Both the position numbers and the translations under genes were made by a program. A stretch of 51,383 nt of DNA, from contig CAMMYM010000002.1 in the NCBI GenBank assembly GCA_946527725.1, positions 1 to 51,383 of the forward strand, written 5' to 3'. This DNA is from an uncultured Clostridia bacterium (GTDB lineage: Bacteria; Bacillota; Clostridia; Christensenellales; Aristaeellaceae). Below are positions 42,364 through 49,930 of this stretch, in pieces. Each line of letters begins with the position of its first letter. The stretch's first letter is position 1. The notes beneath the pieces were generated by a model. It worked only from the letters and a program-made list of their open reading frames with translations, ran no database searches and was not told the DNA's origin.

Positions 42364-43878
42364 TTATTGTTCCGCTGCCTTGAGGTAAAGCGCTTCGAGC
42401 ACTTCCGGTGTAACTGACTGAACACTGTTGTAAACCACTTCCCCGCGCCGGTTCAGTACAACAGTCTGGGGCAAGGTGGCTGTTCCGCCGATCATCTCTT
42501 TCACAGGATCGCCTTCCAGGTCTGTTGCGCATGGAACATCAAGGCCAAGCCCTGCCACGAACGCCTCCGGATCCTCCACAACCAGGGACGGGTGGATCAC
42601 AATCATTGCGATATCGCCCGCATGGGCCCGGTACAGGTCGTTGAAGTACGGGAGTTCCCTGATGCACGGCGCGCACCAGGTTGCCCAGCGGTTGATGACG
42701 GTTACCTTTCCTCGGGTATCTGACAGGCGGAAGGTGGAGCCGTCATAGCATTCCAGCGAAAAATCGCCAGGTACCATGCCTTCCTCATAGCCGGCGGCGG
42801 CATCGCTTTGCCAGTTCTCTTCAGCCTGCATCTGCCCTTCGGAAAGTCCTTCGTTCCGGATCGAAGGATCAAGGAAGTTGAACCAGACCAGGGCAAAACC
42901 CATCACCGCCAGCGCAGCAGCCCACAGGATCCGTTTCCGCTGCCGGTATCTTTTCCTTGTGTTCTCCCCCATAGTGCGAATATCTGCGTCGGGTGCCTTC
43001 AGGGTGATTTTCCCGGCTTTCAGGGAGATTGCACCCTGCGGGCAGTATTTCATGCACTCCCCGCAATGGATGCACTCATGGTCACCCACGTGCCTGACAT
43101 CCATACCGCAGCGGTGTACGCAGGCGCCGCAGCCGTTGCAGCGTGCTGTGTCCACCCTGACCCCGATCATGCTGAAACGGTTGAATAAACTGTAAAGGGC
43201 GCCGAGCGGGCAGATAAACCGGCAAAAACCCCGGTAGCAAAAAACGCATAACAGGCCTGTTGCCGCCAGGATCACCCATTTCCGGGTAAAGAGAAGTCCG
43301 AGCATTCCATACATTGAAGCATTGCCCGGATGCGCAAGATGTCCTGCGGCCCCTTCCAGGGTTCCCGCAGGGCAGATAAACTTGCAGAATCCCGGATACG
43401 GTAAATCCCTGGCCAGTGCATAATACAGGGGAATGGCAATCACGAAAACTGCGAGGATGATATATTTGGCCCATGACAGGGCCCGGGTCATCCTGCCCTT
43501 CCGGATCTTCAGTGTCGGAATACGGTGCAGCAGTTCCTGGATCAGGCCGAACGGGCAAAGCCACCCGCAGACCGTTCTCCCCAGGATAATACCGTATAGC
43601 AGAATGATCCCGAGTATATACCACCCGGCCCTGTGGCCTGCAGACGAAAGTGCGTTCTGGAGCGCGCCAAGCGGGCAGGAGCCGACCGCTCCGGGGCAGG
43701 AATAACAGTTCAGCCCGGGGCTGCAGAAGTACTTTGCGTTACCCTCATAGATCTTTCCGTCAATAAACCCTCTCAGGTATGCATTATGCAGCAGGGCTGC
43801 ATAAAGCTGGACCATGCGCCGTGTCGCCGGACGGCGGTCCTTCCCGGGAATAATCCTCACCGTATCTTTTCTATCCAA
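42364..43878 (-). CDS. NapH-like polyferredoxin membrane protein fused to TlpA-type thioredoxin
   Basis: A 504-residue fusion. The membrane part (about residues 85-225) has three C-x3-CP motifs (Cys104/108, Cys165/169, Cys219/223), typical of NapH/CcoG/RnfB-related proteins. Two 4Fe-4S sites follow (Cys247/250/253/257 and Cys269/272/275/279). A further helix at about 318-334 precedes a thioredoxin domain with WCAPC at 401-405 (FSLECYDGSTFRLSDTRGK, ATLPQTVVLNRRG). Electrons could thus pass from the inside through the Fe-S relay to an outside thiol-disulfide centre. The TTG start lacks a ribosome site and overlaps the preceding gene by 8 bases, suggesting coupled translation. Confidence 0.88.
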   Translation of the reverse strand: MDRKDTVRIIPGKDRRPATRRMVQLYAALLHNAYLRGFIDGKIYEGNAKYFCSPGLNCYSCPGAVGSCPLGALQNALSSAGHRAGWYILGIILLYGIILGRTVCGWLCPFGLIQELLHRIPTLKIRKGRMTRALSWAKYIILAVFVIAIPLYYALARDLPYPGFCKFICPAGTLEGAAGHLAHPGNASMYGMLGLLFTRKWVILAATGLLCVFCYRGFCRFICPLGALYSLFNRFSMIGVRVDTARCNGCGACVHRCGMDVRHVGDHECIHCGECMKYCPQGAISLKAGKITLKAPDADIRTMGENTRKRYRQRKRILWAAALAVMGFALVWFNFLDPSIRNEGLSEGQMQAEENWQSDAAAGYEEGMVPGDFSLECYDGSTFRLSDTRGKVTVINRWATWCAPCIRELPYFNDLYRAHAGDIAMIVIHPSLVVEDPEAFVAGLGLDVPCATDLEGDPVKEMIGGTATLPQTVVLNRRGEVVYNSVQSVTPEVLEALYLKAAEQ

Positions 43879-44311
43879 GGCCGATACACTCCGTACAGAT
43901 ATGAATGGCTTTAATCAGGACATCACGGGCGCTTCCGTTCAGGATCCCCGCAATGATCAGTGCGGCAGCTGCGGCGACGAGAACTGCCTGTATCAGTCCT
44001 GTGTGTTTCAGCCTGTGGCCCTGCTTGATCCGGAAAAGCTTTCCGGCCGGTTTTTCATACGTTTCGTCCCTTACGCGAAAAACCGCACACAGCACCGCGA
44101 GAAGGGCAGACACAAGAAAAAGGGGGAGGAGCATGCCAAGTTTCTCCGCGACCGCATCCGGTGTATAGACGCCTGCCAGCGGATTCAGGATTTTGCGTGC
44201 CGATCCGTCTGTCCAGATTTCCACTGCGCCGGCGGCAAGAAGCACCGCCAGGAGGATGCAGCAGGCGGTTTGCAGGATAAGAAAGATTCTTTTGCGGCCC
44301 GTCTGGCTCAC
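43871..44311 (-). CDS. Membrane protein ending in a CD1871A-type CxxC motif
   Basis: A 146-residue protein with about three hydrophobic segments (residues 9-28, 56-80 and 105-124). The last 38 residues (AVLVAAAAALIIAGILNGSARDVLIKAIHICTECIGLG) match the small CD1871A family, which ends in I-C-x-x-C-I-G-L-G. Here it is preceded by about 100 extra residues. The GTG start overlaps the YdcF-like stop. It probably works with the following NapH-TlpA fusion, since CD1871A-type peptides are seen next to such ferredoxin proteins. Confidence 0.75.
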   Translation of the reverse strand: MSQTGRKRIFLILQTACCILLAVLLAAGAVEIWTDGSARKILNPLAGVYTPDAVAEKLGMLLPLFLVSALLAVLCAVFRVRDETYEKPAGKLFRIKQGHRLKHTGLIQAVLVAAAAALIIAGILNGSARDVLIKAIHICTECIGLG

Positions 44312-45111
44312 CTCCCTGCAGGATCCGGAATTCCGGTATCACGCGCTGCTGTTTCACGCGGAAGCCTCATCAGCGCATGTGCCAGGGCCATCCTGGAAAA
44401 GCTGCCTTTCGGCGCGTCATAGGCAGCATTGCCGCCGACAATGATGTCAAGATTCCTGAGGATTGCTTCAGCTCCGAACAGGATGCAGCCGGTTTCTATA
44501 TGATAATCGCTGGTAACAATAACGATCGTGTTTATATTCGGATAGGACTCCCCCAGCAAATCAAGGGTGAACACTGCATTCTGTACGGTTGTCATGGAAC
44601 GGTCCTCTACGATCAGCCTGTCCGGTTCAACATGCTGCGCCATCAGCCATTCCGCCATCTTCCCCGCTTCCGTCGCAGCCGGATCACCGGCAGCGGTTCC
44701 TCCGCCGGTACATGCAATCATTGCATGCGGGTATTGTTTCGAAGCCGTGAGCGCGACTTCCAGCCGGCCGATGAGTTCTTCCCGCATTGTTCCGTCAGGA
44801 TTCAGCTGATAACCGAGTACGACAATGCACAGGCTGTCATCTTCAGGGAGTCCTTCCGGGAGCATGCTGCTGATTGTAAAGGGCGTTTCCCAGAGTTCCA
44901 TAATTCTCTCCCATTGATCTCCTGCTGCAGGATAATAAACAGACAGCTGGGCAAGCCCCTGCACATCCTTCTCCCCCGATGAGGCATACGATGTCACAAT
45001 CTGTTCGATGAGTGCGCTTTCAGGCACCGCAGGCTGTTCACACCCGGCTTTAAAGCTGATCGCAAGCGCAAGGCAGATAACAACCGCAAATAAGGCTTTT
45101 CCGGACTTCAT
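44308..45111 (-). CDS. Exported YdcF/DUF218-family protein
   Basis: A 267-residue protein; the ATG at 45111 lies after GGAGGG. A signal sequence (residues 1-23, ALFAVVICLALAISF) ends in KAGCEQ, which could be a weak lipobox. The DUF218 fold follows: CIVVLGYQLNPDGTMREELIGRLEVAL, CTGGGTAAGDPAATEAG, LIVEDRSMTTVQNAVF, VTSDYHIETGCILF. YdcF-type proteins are linked to cell-envelope integrity and nucleotide-like ligand binding; the biochemical role is unknown. It is first in the redox operon of 44311-42364. Confidence 0.85.
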   Translation of the reverse strand: MKSGKALFAVVICLALAISFKAGCEQPAVPESALIEQIVTSYASSGEKDVQGLAQLSVYYPAAGDQWERIMELWETPFTISSMLPEGLPEDDSLCIVVLGYQLNPDGTMREELIGRLEVALTASKQYPHAMIACTGGGTAAGDPAATEAGKMAEWLMAQHVEPDRLIVEDRSMTTVQNAVFTLDLLGESYPNINTIVIVTSDYHIETGCILFGAEAILRNLDIIVGGNAAYDAPKGSFSRMALAHALMRLPRETAARDTGIPDPAGR

Positions 45112-45221
45112 ACGTTGAGCGCCCTCCGTTTCTCCTGTCTGAAAGCCATGCCGGAAGCTTCCGCCGGAACACCGCGATACCGGAATCGGAAACTGCCGGC
45201 TTCTCCGGCCGTTCCGGCGGT

Positions 45222-45800
45222 TCATAAAACTCCGGTCACAAAGATTTCCAATCCGATCAGGACCAGGATGATGCCTCCGACCACCGTCGCCTTTCCGGAA
45301 AGCTTTTCCCCGACCTTTCCGCCCAGCCTGATGCCCGCGGCGCATAATCCGAATGTAACTCCGCCAATGATCAGTGACTCCGTCAGGGCGAAAACAAATG
45401 TGTATTCAGCAATGGTGAAGCCGACTGAAAGTGCATCAATGGAAGTTGCGACTCCCTGGAGAAACAGTGCGCTTCCACGGAGGCTTTCTTTTTCCTCTCC
45501 CCTGTTTCGGATTCCTTCCAGGATCATCTTTCCGCCGATATATAAAAGCAGGGCCAGCGCAACCCACGGAATATACCGTTGGCATGCCCTGAACGTTTCT
45601 GCGATGGTATGGACACAAAACCAGCCCAGCAGCGGCATGGCTGTCTGAAACAGCCCGAATGTTCCGGCAATCGTTACCAGCCTCGGTGTTGGCATATCCG
45701 GATCGTTCAGTCCGTTCGCCACCGAAACAGAAAACGCGTCCATTGCCAGGCCAATTCCAAAAAGAATGCTGTTCAGTATAAAAAGAAAACTGAAGGTCAT
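45222..45800 (-). CDS. mntP: Manganese efflux pump MntP
   Basis: A 192-residue protein with six membrane helices. Metal-coordinating motifs are GIGLAMDAFSVSVANGL in helix 1 and GVATSIDALSVGFTI in helix 4, the internal repeat with the Asp residues needed for transport. The start at 45800 follows GAGGAGGACAAA; an upstream ATG overlaps the DUF4298 end. It exports excess Mn2+. It is co-transcribed with the Rrf2 regulator and DUF4298. Confidence 0.93.
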   Translation of the reverse strand: MTFSFLFILNSILFGIGLAMDAFSVSVANGLNDPDMPTPRLVTIAGTFGLFQTAMPLLGWFCVHTIAETFRACQRYIPWVALALLLYIGGKMILEGIRNRGEEKESLRGSALFLQGVATSIDALSVGFTIAEYTFVFALTESLIIGGVTFGLCAAGIRLGGKVGEKLSGKATVVGGIILVLIGLEIFVTGVL

Positions 45801-45817
45801 TTTGTCCTCCTCAGCCG

Positions 45818-46111
45818 TCAAACCCTGTTTTTCAGGATATCCGCCGCCAGCTCGAGCATATGGAACGCTGCATCCCGAACCGCAGTGATTTCATCATAAA
45901 CAAGGTCTTCCGAAAGGACTCCGGCCGGAATATTCCCGGGAATTTCTCCCTCCCTGTCCTCATACCAGGCTTCACTGCCGTAATAGGAAAAAAGCTTTGT
46001 CATCTTTTCCGCCAGCGCGTCTGTCCGCTGCAGCTGGGCCGTCAGGTCACGCGTTGCCGCGGAACACTCATTCAGGTACCCCTCCATTTCCCTGATACGG
46101 TCAATGTTCAT
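45818..46111 (-). CDS. DUF4298 protein
   Basis: A 97-residue helical protein: RIREMEGYLNECSAATRDLTAQL, then LFSYYGSEAWYEDREG and GVLSEDLVYDEITAVRDAAFHMLELAADIL, the DUF4298 pattern with its conserved Y-Y and GVLSED. Function is unknown. It overlaps the Rrf2 gene end by 11 bases and is 17 bases before mntP, which suggests a metal- or redox-related role. Confidence 0.85.
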   Translation of the reverse strand: MNIDRIREMEGYLNECSAATRDLTAQLQRTDALAEKMTKLFSYYGSEAWYEDREGEIPGNIPAGVLSEDLVYDEITAVRDAAFHMLELAADILKNRV

Positions 46112-46547
46112 GCAGCATCCTCCCCGTCCGGATTCCCTGTTCCCCTTCAGGGCCGATTAACTCTGACAGCTTCCTGCTGAAGAGGAAATCGTGCACCAGC
46201 CTGTCCAGTTCTGACCACAGTCCGATTGTTGCGCAGGCATCATGCCGGGGGCAAGGTTCCGACCCTTCCTGAAGGCAGGCCACCGGAGCCAGTGTTCCTT
46301 CCATCAGCTCGACGATCTCCCCGACAGAATACTCCTCCGGACTGCGCAGCAGCACATAGCCGCCACCTTTGCCGCTGGAGCCCTTTACAAGCTTCCCCTC
46401 TACAAGTGCTTTCATAATGATTTCAAGATACTTCTTTGAGATCCCCTGCCTGTCGGCGATCTCCTTCAGAGGGATGGGACTGCCCGCCTGTTGCTTTGCC
46501 AGGTCAATCATTACCCGCAGTGCATAGCGTCCTTTTGTTGAAATCAT
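46101..46547 (-). CDS. Rrf2-family transcriptional regulator with iron-sulfur cysteines
   Basis: A 148-residue Rrf2 protein. The winged helix is STKGRYALRVMIDLAKQQAG, then ISKKYLEIIMKALVEGKLVKGSSGKGGGYVL, and a long dimerisation helix follows. The three cysteines Cys91, Cys99 and Cys105 (spacing x7, x5) match the [2Fe-2S] or [4Fe-4S] ligands of IscR-like regulators. It leads the operon with DUF4298 and mntP. A palindrome (TTTACC-N4-GGTAAA) overlaps its promoter, suggesting autoregulation. Confidence 0.9.
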   Translation of the reverse strand: MISTKGRYALRVMIDLAKQQAGSPIPLKEIADRQGISKKYLEIIMKALVEGKLVKGSSGKGGGYVLLRSPEEYSVGEIVELMEGTLAPVACLQEGSEPCPRHDACATIGLWSELDRLVHDFLFSRKLSELIGPEGEQGIRTGRMLHEH

Positions 46548-46572
46548 AGCCCTTCCTCCCGTTTTTTTGCAT

Positions 46573-46602
46573 ATTTTACCGCAGGGTAAATGGGGCAGTC
46601 AA
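46573..46602 (-). promoter_or_regulatory. Promoter and operator of the Rrf2-DUF4298-mntP operon
   Basis: The minus strand has TTGACT, an 18-base spacer and TAAAAT. The inverted repeat TTTACC-CTGC-GGTAAA (46575-46590) covers the -10 and the spacer end, so a bound Rrf2 would block the polymerase. Confidence 0.6.
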
Positions 46603-46625
46603 GCCGGCACCGTTTTCACCGCCAG

Positions 46626-46690
46626 AATGTAACAGAGCTCGGACAGAATTGTTACATTTTCTTGACAAAATCTGTGTGTCGGCGTATAAA
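46626..46690 (+). promoter_or_regulatory. Promoter with a long inverted repeat upstream of the secreted duplicated protein
   Basis: TTGACA (46662-46667), 17-base spacer, TATAAA (46685-46690). Just upstream, AATGTAACA (46626-46634) and TGTTACATT (46650-46658) form a perfect 9-bp inverted repeat separated by 15 bases. This is the position of an activator or response-regulator site. Confidence 0.65.
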
Positions 46691-46772
46691 GAAAGAAGGT
46701 GTATGATCTGCAGGATCCGGATTCGGTTCCGCAGTGTCATCATCCGGAAGAACCGGAAAGGAGAATCCTGAC

Positions 46773-47549
46773 ATGAAGAAAATGATAGCCGCGCTGACCG
46801 CGCTGATGATGGTCCTGGTCCTCGTTCCCGCCGCAGCCGAAGACATCGGGCCTGATACCGAAACAGCCAAGGTTTTCGCCAGCCGCTGGGCAAGCGGAAA
46901 TATCCGGATTGATATTTCAAGCAGTGACGGCATCTGGGAAGTTGTCGTTGATCTTGGTTACGGCGCTACGGTCTGGAATTACACCTGTGTCCACGACAGC
47001 GACCTCAATGCCCTCGTATCGGTGGATTCTGAAACAAACACGAAGAGCGTCATAACGCTGGATGATAACCGCTCTGAAAACGGAAGCGAAATCGTGGACG
47101 CCGAAGCAAAAGCCGTTTTTACAGTAGATGAAAAAGGGCACCTGGTGTGGAAAGACCAAAAAGAAGATGCCGGAGCCGGTATGGCCTTTGAAAAAATCGG
47201 CTGGTATGAAGACGATTTCTATTGTGATGATTACACCCTGAGCTGCACCTGGGATGTGGAGGAATCGACAGACGGCGAGATCTACTCCGGCTACAAAGTC
47301 CTTCTTGTCCTGGAGAACGATAAGGGCATCACAGAATGGTATTATCCCTGCTCTTATAATGCGGAAACGGACTCCCTGGTTTCCCTGTTCGGGCACAAGG
47401 AATTCAAACCCGCGAATTCCGAAGAGTTTGAAATCATTTATGAGGACGGTTCTGCCACGTTCACCATGGACCGGGAAGGCAACGTCCTTTGGAATGATGA
47501 AAAGGAAAACGCCGGCAACGGGCTCTCTTTCCAGCGGGGAAACGGCTGA
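46773..47549 (+). CDS. Secreted protein with two tandem homologous domains
   Basis: A 258-residue protein. The signal peptide (MKKMIAALTALMMVLVLVPAAA) is followed by an acidic mature part. Two halves share the same landmarks. In the first, VWNYTCVHDSDLNALVSV leads to AVFTVDEKGHLVWKDQKEDAGAGMAF. In the second, WYYPCSYNAETDSLVSLF leads to ATFTMDREGNVLWNDEKENAGNGLSF. Each has one Cys at a matching place. I know no function. The aspartate-rich surface would suit calcium binding or an envelope role. A strong terminator follows. Confidence 0.75.
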   Translation: MKKMIAALTALMMVLVLVPAAAEDIGPDTETAKVFASRWASGNIRIDISSSDGIWEVVVDLGYGATVWNYTCVHDSDLNALVSVDSETNTKSVITLDDNRSENGSEIVDAEAKAVFTVDEKGHLVWKDQKEDAGAGMAFEKIGWYEDDFYCDDYTLSCTWDVEESTDGEIYSGYKVLLVLENDKGITEWYYPCSYNAETDSLVSLFGHKEFKPANSEEFEIIYEDGSATFTMDREGNVLWNDEKENAGNGLSFQRGNG

Positions 47550-47567
47550 GCGGAAAAGTTTGTCCGG

Positions 47568-47598
47568 GAGCTGCAGTTCATTCCTGCAGCTCTTTTTT
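47568..47598 (+). terminator. Rho-independent terminator
   Basis: Perfect stem GAGCTGCAG/CTGCAGCTC with a 7-base loop, then TTTTTT, 18 bases after the stop at 47549. Confidence 0.85.
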
Positions 47599-47611
47599 GA
47601 TGTGTCCTCCC

Positions 47612-47640
47612 TTGACTTTTTGCCCGGGGTCTTCTACAAT
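47612..47640 (+). promoter_or_regulatory. Promoter of the esterase gene
   Basis: TTGACT, 17-base spacer, TACAAT, about 53 bases before the ATG at 47694, which follows AGGAGG. Confidence 0.65.
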
Positions 47641-47693
47641 CATTTGTACGGACAAAAGTTGGGAATAACTGAGAAAGCAGGAGGTTACCTGTC

Positions 47694-48770
47694 ATGAAAA
47701 ATCAATGGCCGCTTGATGTTTCTGTATCCTTTGATCCCTATGCCGGTGAGCCGGGCCGGGATGGAGAACAGTTCGCTGAAATTCTTCCGGACGGGCAGGT
47801 GCATTTCAGGATCATCGCCAAAGGCGCAAAAGAAGTCACCATCGATCGTTTTGGTACGCTCTATCCCCTCGCGCCTGCCGGGGAAGGCGCCTGGGAAGGC
47901 ACCTTCAGCATGGGAACCGGTTTCCTCTATTTCTTCCTGAAGATTGATGGCGCGGATGTTCTCTGTCCCTATCTTCCCATCGGTTATGGCTGCTGCCGTC
48001 CGATGAATTTCGTGGATGTTCCCGTTAAAGACATGGCTGGCTGGGACGATCTGGAAGGCGTTCCCCACGGCGCAGTTACCCGGCACTATTTTCTTTCTTC
48101 CGTCACCGGCAAGCATGAAATCTGCCTCATCTACACACCGCCGGCGTGGGATCCGGCAAAAGCCTATCCCGTCCTTTACCTGCAGCATGGCTACGGTGAA
48201 AATGAAACCGGATGGATCTACCAGGGACACGCCGGCCGCATCGCCGACCGTCTTCTGGCAGAAGGCAAAATGAAGGAAATGATCATCGTTATGGGAAACG
48301 GCATGACACGGAAAACCGGTGATCCGTCAGACAGGATGCTTTTCCCGCGAATCGTCGTCGAAGACCTGATTCCTTTTGTTGAGTCTCGCTACCATGTGCT
48401 GGCGGATAAATGGAACCGGGCGATGGCCGGCCTCTCAATGGGCAGTTTCCAGACCAGCATTACCACGCTGACCCATCCGGATCTGTTCGGTTATGCAGGC
48501 CTTTTCAGCGGATTCATGCGTGCCCCCTGGCCCTCCGATGATGCGCAGGCACACATGGCCCTTGCAGAAAAACCAGAGGAATTCAACAAAGCCTTCCGGG
48601 TTTTCTACCGTGCAATGGGTACGGAAGATACATATTTCAATGCTTTCGCAGCCGATGACGCATGGCTTGACGGCCGCGGCCTGAATATCATCCGGGAAAC
48701 ATTCCCCGGCGGCCATGACTGGACGGTATGGCGCCGCTGTATCCGTTCGTTCCTTCCCCGGCTCTTCTGA
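47694..48770 (+). CDS. Cytoplasmic esterase of the feruloyl esterase/esterase D type
   Basis: A 358-residue protein without signal peptide. Residues 1-115 form an immunoglobulin-like E-set/CBM48-like domain (FRIIAKGAKEVTIDRFG). The alpha/beta hydrolase domain has YLQHGYGENETGW, nucleophile elbow AGLSMGSFQT (Ser) and FPGGHDWTVWRR (His). This two-domain layout is found in xylan/ferulic acid esterases of polysaccharide utilisation systems, usually exported; being cytoplasmic, it would act on imported oligosaccharides. No transporter for such substrates is next to it. Confidence 0.87.
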   Translation: MKNQWPLDVSVSFDPYAGEPGRDGEQFAEILPDGQVHFRIIAKGAKEVTIDRFGTLYPLAPAGEGAWEGTFSMGTGFLYFFLKIDGADVLCPYLPIGYGCCRPMNFVDVPVKDMAGWDDLEGVPHGAVTRHYFLSSVTGKHEICLIYTPPAWDPAKAYPVLYLQHGYGENETGWIYQGHAGRIADRLLAEGKMKEMIIVMGNGMTRKTGDPSDRMLFPRIVVEDLIPFVESRYHVLADKWNRAMAGLSMGSFQTSITTLTHPDLFGYAGLFSGFMRAPWPSDDAQAHMALAEKPEEFNKAFRVFYRAMGTEDTYFNAFAADDAWLDGRGLNIIRETFPGGHDWTVWRRCIRSFLPRLF

Positions 48771-48772
48771 TG

Positions 48773-48796
48773 AAAACCGCCTTCGGGCGGTTTTTT
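48773..48796. terminator. Bidirectional terminator with TTCG tetraloop
   Basis: AAAACCGCC-TTCG-GGCGGTTTT followed by TT; the outer A and T runs allow use in both directions. It lies just after the esterase and abuts the stop of the convergent acetyltransferase gene. Confidence 0.85.
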
Positions 48797-49692
48797 CAGG
48801 CTTCTTCCGTTTTCCCTGTCCTTACTGTATACATTTTTAGGTTTTCCCTGAGTTTTTCGTAACGAACCCGTTTTTCTTCCTTTCGGAAGTGTTCATTCCG
48901 CAATTGTTCCGGATGATTACTGTACTCCAGGTTTTTCCCGGGGAACTGCTCACTTGTCAGGTCAAAGACACAGTCCCCCACTGCGTTGTAGCAGTGGAAC
49001 CCTCCGTCCTCCAGCGGGATCCCGTATACCTTCCCGCCGAAGATGTCCTGGGCCAGGAAAGCCGTTACAGAGCACTGCCCCAGCGTCCGGTTCTCCGCGT
49101 TCCAGTCTGTTCTCATCCGCGGCGCACATGTTTCCGCACTCCACACATGCCAGAGTGCGTTATAAAGGTCCTTCGGTGTCACAATTCCGGGATATTCACC
49201 TGAACACGCCCTGACATCCGCCCTTTCCCATCCGGCAAAGCCATATGTGTCCATCCGGAAAACACTGCTTGGTTCGCCCTGCAAATCAAGCATTTTTGCA
49301 ACAGGCTTCGCGCCGTATTTTTCATACAGGCCTTCTTCCCGCGTGCAGATATATACCCCTTCAAGCCCGCTCTCACGCGCCGTTTCCCTGATCCTGCTGA
49401 ACAGTTTTCCCATCATCCGCTGCCCGCGGTACCGGGGAAATGTATAAACAAAACCGATCCATGGCGCCAGGCCTGTGTCAGGAATGCCATCCTTTTCCCC
49501 GTACGTGCAGAAGGAAACCAGGCTGTTTCCGTCAACCAGCAGGAGCAGATCCGCATTCTCCCCGGCAAATTCATGGAATCGGTTTTCCATGAGCAGCCGA
49601 TGCAGGAACTGTGCTGCAGGCCAGTCCGATTCCCTGATTTTCTCCCGCCACCATTCAGGTTTTCCAGAATCGAAATATGACAGAATTTCCAT
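48796..49692 (-). CDS. GNAT acetyltransferase fused to a YunG-like domain
   Basis: A 298-residue protein; the ATG at 49692 follows GGAG by 8 bases. Residues 40-140 are GNAT-like (NADLLLLVDGNSLVSFCTYG, then GFVYTFPRYRGQRMMGKLF with motif A YRGQRMMG, and GLYEKYGAKPVAKM). Residues 175-270 match the YunG family (NALWHVWSAETCAPRM, LGQCSVTAFLAQDIFGGKVYGIPLEDGGFHCYNAVGDCVFDLTSEQF). The YunG part contains possible catalytic Cys and His residues (GQC...FHC), as in papain-like folds. A single intact frame joins both. The partner substrate is unknown. Confidence 0.82.
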   Translation of the reverse strand: MEILSYFDSGKPEWWREKIRESDWPAAQFLHRLLMENRFHEFAGENADLLLLVDGNSLVSFCTYGEKDGIPDTGLAPWIGFVYTFPRYRGQRMMGKLFSRIRETARESGLEGVYICTREEGLYEKYGAKPVAKMLDLQGEPSSVFRMDTYGFAGWERADVRACSGEYPGIVTPKDLYNALWHVWSAETCAPRMRTDWNAENRTLGQCSVTAFLAQDIFGGKVYGIPLEDGGFHCYNAVGDCVFDLTSEQFPGKNLEYSNHPEQLRNEHFRKEEKRVRYEKLRENLKMYTVRTGKTEEA

Positions 49693-49846
49693 GGTCTTCT
49701 CCTCGCTCAATCCGATATTCCCTTCATTCCGCCTGCACGGTTTTCATCAGGCACAGTCCGGTTTATCCGCCGGCAATTTCCGCTTTCCGCAATCGGGCAG
49801 GCCTGATGTTAATGTAGCAAAACAATATGAAATCGTCAATTTGATC

Positions 49847-49892
49847 TTGACATTATTACGGTACCGAAATATAATTATTTTGTTCGGTACCG
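49847..49892 (+). promoter_or_regulatory. MarR-gene promoter with paired GGTACC operators
   Basis: TTGACA, 17-base spacer, TATAAT, a near-perfect promoter. CGGTACCGAA (49859-49868) lies in the spacer and TTCGGTACCG (49883-49892) just after the -10. Together they form a perfect 10-bp inverted repeat with a 14-base centre, and each half contains the palindrome CGGTACCG. Binding by a repressor would cover the -10. Confidence 0.8.
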
Positions 49893-49930
49893 AATTGATT
49901 GGCCGACTGTTAATGAAAGGAGTCCTGATC

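Noticed and set aside
43871-43878. TTG start of the NapH-TlpA gene as evidence of a wrong frame
   Set aside because: No ribosome site, but the overlap with the upstream gene is typical of coupled translation and the N-terminal sequence is protein-like.
49475-49930. N-terminal extension of the MarR frame
   Set aside because: It spans the promoter and operators; the ATG at 49931 has the ribosome site.
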